36,786 nucleotides of DNA from Thraustochytrium sp. TN22. Lineage: Eukaryota; Sar; Bigyra; Thraustochytrida; Thraustochytriidae. The first letter of the stretch is position 1, and each line of letters starts with the position of its first letter. Both the position numbers and the translations under genes were made by a program. Location: assembly GCA_013306675.1 (NCBI GenBank), contig JABLUY010000308.1:1-36786 (forward strand). Reading direction: 5' to 3'. Under the pieces are notes generated by a model, which saw only the letters and a program-made list of their open reading frames with translations, had not been told where the DNA came from and ran no database searches. Shown piece by piece: positions 7,088 to 16,333 of this stretch.

Positions 7088-9343
7088 ATGAGCGGCGAGA
7101 CCGCCGCCGCCGGCGCGGGCCGCGCGGCGCTGGGCGCCGCGGCGCTGCGCAGCGCCGGCATGCTGGCGTACGCGCCGGCCGCCAACCGCGCCGCCATCCT
7201 GCAGGCGCGCCGCGACGCGCTGCCGGAGGTGGCGGCGCCCGAGCTGCACCCGCACGCGGCCGCGCCCACGGGCGCCCCGCTCACCGCGACAGGCGCTCGC
7301 GCGAGCACGCCCACGACGGCGGCGGCCGCCGCCGCCGCCGCCGCGCTCGCGCGGCGCGGCGTCAAGGTGCCGGCGACGGCGGCGCCGTTGGCGCCGGCCG
7401 TCCCGGTGCCCGTCGTGTCGGTGTCCGTCATGGACGCGCCTGCCGCGGCGCCGGCGCGCAGCCCCGTGCCCGCGACCGTGCAGGCGGCGCGCGACCACTT
7501 CGACGAGCTCTTCACGGAGTTCAACACGACGCTGGAGAGCGAGTACGACGAGGAGTTCGAGGCGCCGCCCGCCGCCGCCTACGTGCAACGGCCGCACGAG
7601 GTGCGGCCGCGCGACAAGCTCGGCTGGTTCTACGGCGGCGGCGAGGACCGCAGCGGCGATCCGCCCGACGACGTGGGCGGCGCCGAGTTCGGGCGAGGCC
7701 CGCGCGGCGGCGCCGGCGTCGGCTTCTTTCAGGATGCGCGCGTGCAGGGCCGCCGTCACGTGCCGGGCCACGTCGTCGGTGAGGAGTCGCGTCCCTCGCC
7801 GCTCGCCCCTGCGCCTGCGCCGCTCGCGAACGCGGCTGTGACCGAAGCCAGGGAGCGCTTCCGCAAGCCGCCGGCGGACTTCCGCCCGCCCAAGCCCGCC
7901 CTGCAGGCCGGCGCCGACCACCTTGCGTTGCCCTTCAGCACGCTGGAGGCCTCGGCGCCCCCGCCCCCGCCGCCGCCGCCCCTGGATGTCGCGCGCATGC
8001 GGAGGGAGTTCCACGAGGAGATGGTGCGCATCCACGGCTTTTCCGAGGGCGGGCCGCCGCCCGAGTCCGAGTACGACGCCAAGTTCCGCTCGCCCGGGGC
8101 CGTGGCCCCCGCCGCGCCCGCGCCCCGCGAGCGCGCCGGCGTCACGGAGCACGCGCAGGCCTTCAAGGCCTTCTCGCCCGGTGATGTAGCGGCTGCCGCG
8201 CGCGCCCCGCCGGCCGGGGCGCCCGTCGCGCGCGCGCCCCTGCCCTGGTCCACCGCCGCCGCCGCCGAGGCCGCGGCCGTCCTGCCGCCACAGCCCCGCC
8301 TGAGCGAGACCTCCGAGTACAAGCGCAGCTTCGCGAACCCCAACGCGCTGCGCGAAGCGGAGATGGCCGCGGAGCACATCAAGCGCGCACGCGAGGAGGC
8401 GCGCGCCGCGGCGCGCGCCGCCGAGGCGCAGGCCGACGTGGCGCAGGCCGCGGCCGCCAAGGCCGCGGCGGCGCGCAGCCTCGTGACGGGCGCGACGGTG
8501 AGCTCCACCGAGTATCGCGACCGCTTCTGCCACGGCGGCGACACGGCGGCGCTGCCGGACGCCGGCATGACGACGTCGCCGCGCCAGCTCAAGCCGACGC
8601 ACGAGGTGCTGCAGGAACCGATGGTGTCCGAGTACAACCACGAGTTCGACCACATGGGCCGGCCGAAGCCGCACGCGCGCAATCCGCCGTCGCACACGTA
8701 CACGCCGGGCTTCATCACCGAGTACGAGGGCTCCTACTGCGGCGTCGACCTGCACGACGACCTCAAGGACGTCGCCGACAAGCTCAAGGCCGTGGAGCGC
8801 GACGTCGTGCTCCGGCCGGCCTACGCGCTGGAGCCGGAGCGCGCCCATAAACACCGGCTTCTCCAGGCGGAGACCGCACGCGGCTACGTGCCCAAGACGG
8901 AGTACATGGGCAAGTACGTCAACCCGCAGGCGCCGGCCGCCGACCGCCTGCGCCGCACGGTCGTGGACCTGCCCGACGCCGAGCTACAGCCTGCGGCCGT
9001 GGCGGCGCGCAAGGCCGAGGTGCTGCGCTCCGCCCAGGAGCACCTCGGGCTGCAGAGCCCCAAGCGTCCGCCGCCGCCGCCGCCCACCTCGGAGCCGGCC
9101 CAGCCGGTGCTCATGCCCGCTGTACACCAGCCCAAGGCGGCGCCGGCGCCGGGCGCCGCGCACGATGCCCGCCTGGCGCTCGCCAGCCAGACCAGCTTGC
9201 AGTGGTGGAACGCCACAGGCAAGAAGCTCTGGGCCACCTACAACCCGGTCACCCTGCACCCGCGGTGGAACCCGTTCGGCAACTACTTCAAGACGCCGCA
9301 GACCGAGTACCAGCGCGCCTTTGCCAGCAGCAAGGTCAAGTAG
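7088..9343 (+). CDS. [ST]EYxxx[FY]-repeat protein, MDM1-like microtubule/centriole protein
   Basis: This 751-residue protein is low-complexity Ala/Pro-rich sequence punctuated by eight copies of [ST]EY-x3-[FY], with the Tyr at residues 153, 329, 411, 476, 516, 546, 606 and 741 (examples SEYDEEF, SEYKRSF, TEYQRAF). The same motif is the hallmark of MDM1, a microtubule-binding centriole protein, and related tyrosine motifs occur in axonemal microtubule stabilisers. A microtubule or basal-body role is therefore inferred from motif resemblance. A helical stretch at about 415-470 (Ala/Glu/Arg-rich) may be a coiled coil. The ATG at 7088 follows GCCCGCC. The gene is convergent with fumarylacetoacetase, 165 bp away. 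The long frames on the minus strand are compositional shadows. Confidence 0.7.
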   Translation: MSGETAAAGAGRAALGAAALRSAGMLAYAPAANRAAILQARRDALPEVAAPELHPHAAAPTGAPLTATGARASTPTTAAAAAAAAALARRGVKVPATAAPLAPAVPVPVVSVSVMDAPAAAPARSPVPATVQAARDHFDELFTEFNTTLESEYDEEFEAPPAAAYVQRPHEVRPRDKLGWFYGGGEDRSGDPPDDVGGAEFGRGPRGGAGVGFFQDARVQGRRHVPGHVVGEESRPSPLAPAPAPLANAAVTEARERFRKPPADFRPPKPALQAGADHLALPFSTLEASAPPPPPPPPLDVARMRREFHEEMVRIHGFSEGGPPPESEYDAKFRSPGAVAPAAPAPRERAGVTEHAQAFKAFSPGDVAAAARAPPAGAPVARAPLPWSTAAAAEAAAVLPPQPRLSETSEYKRSFANPNALREAEMAAEHIKRAREEARAAARAAEAQADVAQAAAAKAAAARSLVTGATVSSTEYRDRFCHGGDTAALPDAGMTTSPRQLKPTHEVLQEPMVSEYNHEFDHMGRPKPHARNPPSHTYTPGFITEYEGSYCGVDLHDDLKDVADKLKAVERDVVLRPAYALEPERAHKHRLLQAETARGYVPKTEYMGKYVNPQAPAADRLRRTVVDLPDAELQPAAVAARKAEVLRSAQEHLGLQSPKRPPPPPPTSEPAQPVLMPAVHQPKAAPAPGAAHDARLALASQTSLQWWNATGKKLWATYNPVTLHPRWNPFGNYFKTPQTEYQRAFASSKVK

Positions 9344-9508
9344 TAGTCGCGGGCGAAATGAGATACACACATGTCCACATCATCATGCAGAGGAAGAACA
9401 TGGAGAAGGCAAAGGAGACGCAGGAGTGAGAAGCGAAACGATACTTTTACGTTAAAGAAAAGATTGGAGGAAAAGCAAGCAGGAAGGGCCCTTCGTCTAG
9501 CTAGCGAG

Positions 9509-10789
9509 CTAGCACTGCGGCTTGGCGGGCAGCACGGTGCCGACGCAATCGCCAAAGCCGACGCGGAAGCCGTCGCCCTGGCAGAAGCCGGAGATGATGA
9601 CGGTGTCGCCATCCTGGATGAACTTGCGCTCGACACCCGGCTTGACCTGGATCGGCTTGGTGCCCTTCCAGCAGAGCTCGAGCATCGAGCCATAGCTGTC
9701 CTCAGTATCGCCGCTAATGGTGCCGGAGCCGAGCAGGTCGCCCGGGCGCATCTCGCAGCCCGTCACGGTGTGGTGCACGAGCTGCTGGCGGTGCGTCCAG
9801 TACATGTTGCGGTAGTTGGAGCGCGTGACGCAGAACGGCTCGGGCCCAATGTCCTCCGCCTGCAGCGCCACCTCGAGCTTGATGTCGTATGTGCTGTAGC
9901 CCGGCTCGCGCAGGTACTGGAGCGGCTCCGGGTCGTCCTGCTTGCCGGCGCTCGTGGGCGCCGTGAACGGCTTGAGCGCGTCCGTCGTGACGACCCAGGG
10001 CGAGATGGTGGACGCGAAGTTCTTGGCGCCGAACGGGCCCAGCGGCACATACTCGAACTTTTGGATGTCGCGCGCGCTCCAGTCGTTGAGCAGGACGAAG
10101 CCGAAGATGTGGTCCTCGGCGTCCTCGATGCGGATCGGCTCGCCCATCTTGTTACCCGGGCCCAGAAAGACGCCCATCTCCAGCTCGAAGTCCAAGAGCT
10201 TGCACGCGCCGTACACGGAGCCCTGCTTCGGGTCCGCCGCGTCCTTTTGCAGCTGGCCGCACGGCCTGCGCACCGCCGTGCCGCTCGGCACCACCGTCGA
10301 CGCGCGCCCGTGGTAGCCGATGGGCATGTGCATCCACGCCGCCGGCAGCGCGTTCTCCTTGCCGCGGAACATGATGCCCACGTTGGTGGCGTGCTGGCGC
10401 GACGCGTAAAAGTCCGTGTAGTCGCCGATCTTGGCCGGCAGGTGCATCTGCACCTCGGCCACCGGGACGATGGCGCGCGCGCGCAGGTCCGCGTCGTCGC
10501 GCAGCCGCGCGTCCTCGCCCGACACCAGCTTCTGCAGCGTCTCGCGCGCCGCCGTCCACGCCGGCCTGCCCATGCCCATGAAGGTGTTGAGCGCGTCCTC
10601 CTCGAAGCAGCTCGAGTCGAAGCCTGCGAACACGCCTGCGGCGTGCAGCTCCGCCAGGTCGATCACGAAGTCGCCCACGCGTGTGCCGACGCGCGCGCGG
10701 GCGCCATCCTCCTTGCGCGAGAACACGCCGTACGGCAGGTTCGCCGCGGAGAAGTGGGACTCGGCGTCCACCTCCACAACGCTCGCCAT
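9509..10789 (-). CDS. FAH: Fumarylacetoacetase
   Basis: This is the last enzyme of tyrosine catabolism, splitting 4-fumarylacetoacetate into fumarate and acetoacetate. Starting at the ATG at 10789, the product is 426 residues and opens with the N-terminal domain motif LPYGVFS. Active-site residues then fall at D126 and H133, the same numbers as in mammalian FAH. The other metal ligands are E202 and E204 (ELEMGVF) and D236 (NDWSARD), three later than in mammals. This agreement is why I prefer that start. Two in-frame ATGs lie further upstream, the farthest at 10948. They would add up to 53 Arg/Ser/Glu-rich residues with no clear targeting signal, encoded partly by a GCTC repeat. The gene is divergent from the GRASP gene. 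Confidence 0.95.
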   Translation of the reverse strand: MASVVEVDAESHFSAANLPYGVFSRKEDGARARVGTRVGDFVIDLAELHAAGVFAGFDSSCFEEDALNTFMGMGRPAWTAARETLQKLVSGEDARLRDDADLRARAIVPVAEVQMHLPAKIGDYTDFYASRQHATNVGIMFRGKENALPAAWMHMPIGYHGRASTVVPSGTAVRRPCGQLQKDAADPKQGSVYGACKLLDFELEMGVFLGPGNKMGEPIRIEDAEDHIFGFVLLNDWSARDIQKFEYVPLGPFGAKNFASTISPWVVTTDALKPFTAPTSAGKQDDPEPLQYLREPGYSTYDIKLEVALQAEDIGPEPFCVTRSNYRNMYWTHRQQLVHHTVTGCEMRPGDLLGSGTISGDTEDSYGSMLELCWKGTKPIQVKPGVERKFIQDGDTVIISGFCQGDGFRVGFGDCVGTVLPAKPQC

Positions 10790-11849
10790 GCTCGCCATGC
10801 TCGCCGCCTCCTCGCTGCGCGCGCGCTTCGCCGCGGGTTCCTCGCCGGGCATGCAGGCCTCGCCGCGCCGCTCGCTCGCTCGCTCGCTCCTTGCCTCGCT
10901 CCTCGCCTCGCTCTTCGATTCGGGTCTGGGACTCGGCTTGGTGGTCATGATCCTGGGGCCTGACTCCGCAGGCGCTCACAAAAATGATCAGAGTTCTCGC
11001 CTCTCCCGGCGCCCGTGACCAACGACTGACGAAGGGGCGAGCCTGGGCGAGGGCGCTTCTCGCCTCACGTCAGCCGCGGCTTGCCGCGTGGCTGCTCGCA
11101 TCCTCGCTGCTCGCCTCGTCGCTGTTCGCCTCGTCGCGGTTTGCTTGGTGATGCAGTTTGAGGCCATCTTGGTCACGTTCTGCAAGGCGTCCTGCGCTGC
11201 GCTACGAGGCCGGGACGACCACGGACTGCTAGGACGGGGACTCGCTCGGCCGTGCACGGGGAGATGCACGTGAAGGACGACGCAGGAAAGAGGGAGGAGC
11301 CGCGAGCTGCGAGATGAGGACAGGACGAAGAGAGTGATTGGATTGGCGAACGGGTCATGGACGCCGTTGGCGAAGCTCAGAGGTGCTCGCAGCTCCTCGC
11401 GAGCAGAGCCTTTGTAGTCCAAAGAGCATGGACGTCACCGCCGGGCGAAGCCTCGAACAGTCGCTCGAAGCGCGCACGCAACCTCTTCTTGCGTCGTGTT
11501 CGGACCCAGCGAGATCCCCCCCCCCAACCCATGGCACCCGATGCTGTCCGATGCCATCCGGTATCTTGCACCTACAGCCTCGCAGCCGAAGACGCTCTTG
11601 CACGTGTGTCTCGCGCCGCGCTCTCTCGAAGGCGCGCACGTTTCGCTCGCTTTTTCCACGCGTCATCCCGCTGTCGCCGTGGTGGACTTGATAGCCGTGG
11701 TGGTAGTCGTGGGTAGTCGTTGCAATCACGAAAGTCGCGGCGAGGGAGGAGAAGGCGCGGCGGCGGGCTCCGCGGCGCGGCGGCAGGCTCGTCCCGGCTC
11801 GGCTCGGCTACGCCAGGCTCGGCTTCGGCTTCGGCTTCGGCTCGCCAGC
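10790..11849. promoter_or_regulatory. Divergent promoter region, FAH / GRASP
   Basis: Just over 1 kb separates the two start codons. It includes GCTC-type repeats near 10870-10910, a C11 homopolymer around 11517-11527 and a CTTCGG-type repeat (about 11815-11845) immediately before the GRASP start. Short frames on both strands lack coherent composition and were not annotated. The promoter assignment rests on orientation only. Confidence 0.45.
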
Positions 11850-12965
11850 ATGACGGCGGACGGCGCGGGCGAGCCGGCGGCGAGCGAGCGGCCCGTGGGC
11901 GCGCGCACGGTCATCGTGAACCGGTGCGGCGCGCCTCAGCACATCGTGGACCTGCTGTACCGCCGCGCGCACGCGTACCGCGTGCTGGTGGTGTCGCCAG
12001 ACAGCCCGCTGGGCAAGTCCGGCTTGGTGCCGTGGTTCGACTTCATCGTGAGGGCCGGCGAGGTTGACCTGGTGGCCGTGGATCTGGTGGAGTGGAACGA
12101 GGAGAGCTTCCAGCGGCTCGTGGTGGCGTCCGAGGGCAGCCCGCTGCGGCTCACGGTGTACAACTGCAAGAACCGGAGCCTGCGCGAGGTGGTCTTCACG
12201 CCGAGCAAGCGGTGGGGCCGCCGCAACGACCTGGCGGGCGTGCGCTTGTCCTACGACACGTACACGGACTGCCTGCGCGATGTTGTGCGCGTCATGGACA
12301 TCCAGGGCCAGTCACCGGCGCTTGAGTCTGGCTTGCAGGCGCACTCGGACTTCATCCTCGGCACCATTTACGGCCAGCCCTTTCGATCCAGCGCTGCTCT
12401 CGTCGCCACGGTGCGCCGCGCCATCAATAAGAGCCTGCACCTCTTTGTCTACTCTAGTGTCGCTGACACGGTGCGCATCGTGCAGGTGCGCCCTACGGAC
12501 TCATGGTCCGGCGATGGTTTGTACGTTTCTTTCAACCACTTTGACCGCTGCAAGCGAAGCGACTGACTGACCTTCTCACGGCGTCGATGACGGCGTTGAC
12601 ACAGGCTTGGCTGCGACATCGGCATCGGGCAGTCCCACATGATCCCCGCTGACGTGCGCGACACCCTCGGCTCGTACCGGCCCGTGAGCATCGCCTCGCT
12701 CTCCCTGTCGCTGTCCAAGGACGACTCCGACGTGGTGGAATCCTCCATGGTCTCACAAATGTCGCAGCGCGGCGCGCGCGCGCGTTTCGTGCGGCACCAG
12801 ATCGCCACGGCAGCAGGATACGGCGAGATTCTGGGCCTCGCCTCCGATGGCAGCTGCGTCGCGGAGCTCGACTGGAAGCTCGCCAACGGCGCTGTCGTGC
12901 TCTGCAAGCTGTCCGCGGGCAGCTACGACCGTCTCCCCAAGTTGTCGCGCGGCGACAAGTCCTAA
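11850..12965 (+). CDS. GORASP: GRASP-type Golgi stacking protein with C-terminal extra domain (one intron)
   Basis: Two exons (11850-12520 and 12605-12965) encode 343 residues. Tandem GRASP PDZ domains are clear. The first (about 15-122) has SPLGKSGLVPWFDFIV and VYNCKNRSLREVVFTPSKRWG. The second (about 125-238) has SGLQAHSDFILG and, across the splice, DGLLGCDIGIG..HMIP, the conserved end of the second domain. Without splicing the frame ends at 12566 in the middle of that motif. GRASPs tether Golgi cisternae and act in secretion. The protein starts MTAD, so the myristoylated Gly2 of animal GRASPs is missing. The usual Ser/Pro-rich tail is replaced by a short Ser-rich linker and a compact segment at about 290-332 (GYGEILG, then LDWKLANG). 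It is convergent with the channel gene, 69 bp apart. Confidence 0.9.
12521..12604 (+). other. Spliceosomal intron in the GRASP gene
   Basis: An 84-nt intron starts with GTACGT and ends with TTGACACAG. A branch-point-like CTGAC occurs twice near 12563-12571. Removing it joins GGT-TT to G-CTT-GGC-TGC and restores the conserved GRASP sequence. It contains in-frame stops and is not a multiple of anything that would preserve an unspliced product. It is the only intron I could demonstrate in the window. Confidence 0.9.
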
Positions 12966-13034
12966 CAAGCTCTTCTCCTCTCTAACTTAGAGCTGGTAGC
13001 CTTTCGCCCACCTTGAAAAAAGACAAACTTGACA

Positions 13035-14933
13035 TCATTCGTGCTCTGTTCGGCCTCCCTCGCCCATCGCCTCTTGCAGCTCGTCCAGACGCACGAGGAC
13101 GACCTGCAGGAGGGCGCGCAGCTCGGAGAGCTCGTTGCTGGCCTGCTGGCTCAGGTACGGCTTGAAGATGAGGTCGTAGTGCGTCTCGAGCTCGTAGCCT
13201 CCAGCGACGGCGTCCGACGGCTGGAAGATCGAGTTGCGACGTTTCGCCTGCTGTTGAGCCGCAGTCAAGCCGCGCCACTGCGGCCAGACACGTCGGCCGG
13301 CGCGCGCTTGCACCAGCGAGTAGCCGTAGTGCGGGTCGGCCTCGTACGCCTCGCGCGCGCTCAGGTAGCGAAAGCGGCGCAGCGCCCACTCCGCCACGGC
13401 GTTCGCCTTGATGTCCTGGTACGTGGAGGTCATGAGCGCGGTGAGCAGGTTGATGGCGAGGATCGGCCCGAGCACGACAAAGACTGCGTACAGCACGACG
13501 GCCATCGGGTCGTAGCGGCCCTTGTTCCACCAGGCCATGCGCACAGCCGCGAAGGCGTCCGCGCCCACCAGGCCGAAGAAAAGCTCCGCGACCGCGGTGG
13601 GCATGCGCATGTACAACACTGCATCCTCCTCCGTTTCGAAGTCCTCGAAGTTGGACACGAGCAGGGAGATACTGGCGGCGAACGCGAAAAAGAAGACCAG
13701 AAAGATGAGCAGAAATGGCGCCACGTCCCGGCGCAGCATCTCCACCAGCATGATAAAGAATGGCCCGATGCCCGGCCGCAGCGACATGTAGCTCACAAAC
13801 CGCTCGTACTGGAGCAGGTTGCTCAGTGCAATGAAGATGAGCTGCGTCCGCTCGCTGGCGCGCGTCACGCGCAGTGCGCACACCACGTAGAGCAGCAGCT
13901 GCGCGGTCGCTGGGACCAGCGTAGCGCCGAGGCTCTCCTTGAACTGCGGCGGCCGCAGGGCAGACTTAAATATGCTCGTGTACCATCCGGTCCAGCCGGC
14001 TTCTCGCATGAGGATTTGCAGAACGAGGAGCGCTAAGATCAGCACCAGAATTTCAACCCCAAGACGGAGCAGGCTCACCCCGTTGCTGAGGTCGTAGCAG
14101 TTAATCGACGCCCCCATCCCTTCCAGCGCGAGCACGTTGCTGCTGCACAGCACGCAGAGCACGGTGACAAGAACGAGCTGCAGCCCGCAGATGCCAGACT
14201 CCAGTCGATACACGCGGCGGCCGAAGGCGTCCCACTTCCACCACATGAGGCCGAGGCAGACAGGGTGCATGAGCAGACGACCCTGATGCTTCTTCACCAG
14301 CACGTGCACCGGCGTGAGGCCGGCCGGCGAGTGACTGCCATCCGGCCAGCGCATCTGCACGAGCGGGCTGTCCAGGATCTCCAGGCCTTCGAAGCGGAAG
14401 CGTCCATGTCCGTTCGAGTCTTTGGACAGCACACTCACGCGCAGGCTGTCCAGCACGGTCTCCGCGACGCTTTCCGCGTTTGACGCGTAGCACGCCGCCA
14501 GCACGCGCTCGGGCCGCACGCCGCTGCCGCCGCTGCGATCCATCTCACTCGCGAGGATGCGCAACACGAGCTTGGCGTGGTTGCCCTCCTTGATCTTGCT
14601 CCCGAAGCAGGCAAAGTAGAAGGCGTCCCTGAACCTCGCATCCTGCGTCTCCGTGCTCGCGCCGCGCTCCAGCAGCACCTCGACCACATCCCCGTAGTCG
14701 TTCGCCACCGCCTTGAGCAGCGCCGTCTGGCCCTCCTTGTCCTTGGCCTCGACGTCCGCGCCGGCCTCGAGCGCTGCCTTGACGGCCACCGAGTCTCCGC
14801 GCTCCGCGGCCCGCAGGAGGCGCTCCTCCTGGCTCCCTTGCGCGCCGTCCTCTCCGCCCACCGACTTGCGCCTCCGCTGCAGCTGCCTCTCGCTGTGTCC
14901 GAGCAGCCTCAGCCTGCGCTCCAGCCGCTCCAT
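13035..14933 (-). CDS. Ankyrin-repeat TRP-like cation channel
   Basis: This is a probable non-selective cation channel of the TRP superfamily, 632 residues. Two to three ankyrin repeats occupy about 37-125. Six membrane spans follow from about residue 248, and a pore loop with the filter-like FFGLVGADAF lies at about 451-460. S6 is about 477-501, continuing into a TRP-box-like helix (AEWALRRFRYL). A C-terminal heptad-like segment (LSELRALLQVVLVRLDELQ) could tetramerise. The ankyrin part is much shorter than in TRPV or TRPA channels. The ATG at 14933 has an ideal context (GCCGCCATGG). A long GA repeat lies in the transcript about 13 nt before it. Assignment to a TRP subfamily is not possible by eye. 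Confidence 0.8.
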   Translation of the reverse strand: MERLERRLRLLGHSERQLQRRRKSVGGEDGAQGSQEERLLRAAERGDSVAVKAALEAGADVEAKDKEGQTALLKAVANDYGDVVEVLLERGASTETQDARFRDAFYFACFGSKIKEGNHAKLVLRILASEMDRSGGSGVRPERVLAACYASNAESVAETVLDSLRVSVLSKDSNGHGRFRFEGLEILDSPLVQMRWPDGSHSPAGLTPVHVLVKKHQGRLLMHPVCLGLMWWKWDAFGRRVYRLESGICGLQLVLVTVLCVLCSSNVLALEGMGASINCYDLSNGVSLLRLGVEILVLILALLVLQILMREAGWTGWYTSIFKSALRPPQFKESLGATLVPATAQLLLYVVCALRVTRASERTQLIFIALSNLLQYERFVSYMSLRPGIGPFFIMLVEMLRRDVAPFLLIFLVFFFAFAASISLLVSNFEDFETEEDAVLYMRMPTAVAELFFGLVGADAFAAVRMAWWNKGRYDPMAVVLYAVFVVLGPILAINLLTALMTSTYQDIKANAVAEWALRRFRYLSAREAYEADPHYGYSLVQARAGRRVWPQWRGLTAAQQQAKRRNSIFQPSDAVAGGYELETHYDLIFKPYLSQQASNELSELRALLQVVLVRLDELQEAMGEGGRTEHE

Positions 14934-14942
14934 GGCGGCCTT

Positions 14943-14946
<4 letters not shown>

Positions 14947-14995
<49 letters not shown>
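14947..14995. repeat. (CT)24 microsatellite
   Basis: This near-perfect CT run of about 49 bp lies directly before the channel gene's start codon. It reads as (GA)n in that gene's 5' UTR. A shorter CT run lies at about 15417-15434. Length polymorphism is likely. Confidence 0.95.
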
Positions 14996-14997
<2 letters not shown>

Positions 14998-15874
14998 CGC
15001 GCAGCCTTCGTCCGCGTCGTCGAGCCCGAGCTCGAGCGCGGAGCCCGGACGAGCCCCTTTGCAGTGCACCACCCACGGTGGCAACTCCTCGCATCAGTAC
15101 TGGTACCGGATACAGCCGTTGACGCGCAGGGCGGCCCCCGGCGCTACATCCAGTCTCATCAAAGGAGCCCGTGAGCGTCACGAATCCGCAAGCGACCGCA
15201 AAGGCACGAGCGGCTTCGCTTGCGAGCTCGCGCTGCAGGCAGACGCACCCATGCCCAGCTCAGCATTGTCCTCGCTCTCGTCCTCAGCCCCAGCGTCCGC
15301 CATCCCAGCTCCAAGTCATCCCGCCAAAGTTAGCCACAGCCTCTTCGCGCCGTCCTCGCGCGTCTATGCACCGTGCTCCTCCGAATGCACCTGCGCCTGC
15401 CCAATCTCTCTCCCACAGAGTCTCTCTCTCTCTCCACACCCGCCGACCGCGACGCTCTCCATCCGTCGCGGCCCAACGGGCCTGCGCGCCGCGGCCGCGC
15501 GCCCTCCGGCCCATCCATGACGACGCTGGTGTATCCTTTCCCGTGTCTACGCTGGGGTCGACGTAAATCCGGTGCAAAAGGACACGCGCCAAACCCTTCC
15601 CGCGCTCGCTCGCTCGCCCGCGCTCGCTCGCGCTCGCTCGCCCGCGCTCGCCCGCGCTCGCTCGCTCGCGCGCGCTCGCTCGCGCGCGCTCGCCCGGCAG
15701 CCGCGCCCAGCGCAGCGCGCGGCGGCAGCAGAGCGCAGCGGCGGCCCTGGGCTCGCTCCATCCCTCCCTCCATCCATTCGTCGATCCCGCGCGCGCGCTC
15801 GGACCCGGTCCCTCGCTCGCTCGCGCGGTCGCGCGGTCGGTCGCTAGGCAAGGCGCGCGCGCGCGGCGAGGAGG
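14996..15874. promoter_or_regulatory. Divergent promoter region, channel / small basic protein
   Basis: Together with the adjacent CT repeat this makes about 940 bp between two divergent starts. Its right part (15601-15694) is an irregular GCTC/GCGC repeat. Frames crossing it consist of Arg/Ser/Ala repeats and were rejected as genes. Confidence 0.45.
15601..15694. repeat. Irregular (GCTC)n / (GCGC)n repeat
   Basis: This is a tetranucleotide-type tract of GCTC and CGCC units, with a short related tract at about 15812-15840. It lies upstream of the small basic-protein gene. Confidence 0.85.
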
Positions 15875-16162
15875 ATGGGCGCGATGGAGAAGGTGCGCAA
15901 GTCGCTGTCGCGCAAGTCGCTGACGCGCGCGGTGTCGCTGCGGTCCGGCAAGGCGGAGCTGGCCAAGGCGCTCAAGGAGGAGCAGGCGCGCCTCGAGGCG
16001 GAGCAGCTGGCCAGCGCGGCGCCGCGCGACTACTTTCAGGACGAGGGGCGCTCGCTGGAGGAAAAGCTGCGCGCCCGGGCGCGGACCTCCGTGCGCAAGA
16101 GCGGCGTCTGGAACCCGAGCGACTTCTCGCGCGAGTCCGTCACCTGGGAGGCGCGTTGCTGA
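15875..16162 (+). CDS. Small basic protein of unknown function (95 aa)
   Basis: I do not recognise this protein. Support for coding is an ATG in a GAGGATGGGC context, very high GC at third positions throughout, a normal mix of amino acids compared with the flanking repeats, and placement between a promoter-like spacer and a convergent gene. The N-terminal third is Ser/Lys/Arg-rich (MEKVRKSLSRKSLTRAVSLR). The middle is a probable charged helix (about 27-48), and the C-terminus has the aromatic patch SGVWNPSDFSRESVTWE. The protein begins MG, but the residues after it are a poor N-myristoylation site. It could be a phosphorylated adaptor-like peptide; nothing more can be said. Confidence 0.6.
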   Translation: MGAMEKVRKSLSRKSLTRAVSLRSGKAELAKALKEEQARLEAEQLASAAPRDYFQDEGRSLEEKLRARARTSVRKSGVWNPSDFSRESVTWEARC

Positions 16163-16333
16163 GCGCGGTGCCACGCACATAAAAGTCAGTGCCTGCCGCA
16201 CGACGCCCGCCGCTCCTCCTGTGTTCACCTTTTTCGGCTCGGCTCGCTATCGTTGCTCTTATTCACACATTGTTTGCTCTTTTCCTCTCGCTTTGGGCCT
16301 TGGTTCGTTCGACTCGATTCGCTTGCTCATCTC

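Noticed and set aside
5416-7527. Long minus-strand frames opposite the unknown gene and the start of the MDM1-like gene
   Set aside because: They consist of Arg/Ala/Gly-rich sequence. In DNA with G/C at nearly every third position, antisense frames stay open by chance; the plus-strand genes explain the region.
6473-8854. 793-codon minus-strand frame
   Set aside because: It overlaps the plus-strand [ST]EYxxxF protein throughout, has no ordered segments and shows the repetitive composition of a shadow.
10988-11716. Several short frames on both strands between FAH and GRASP
   Set aside because: Mutually overlapping, Arg/Ser-rich and without coding-type third positions or any recognisable motif.
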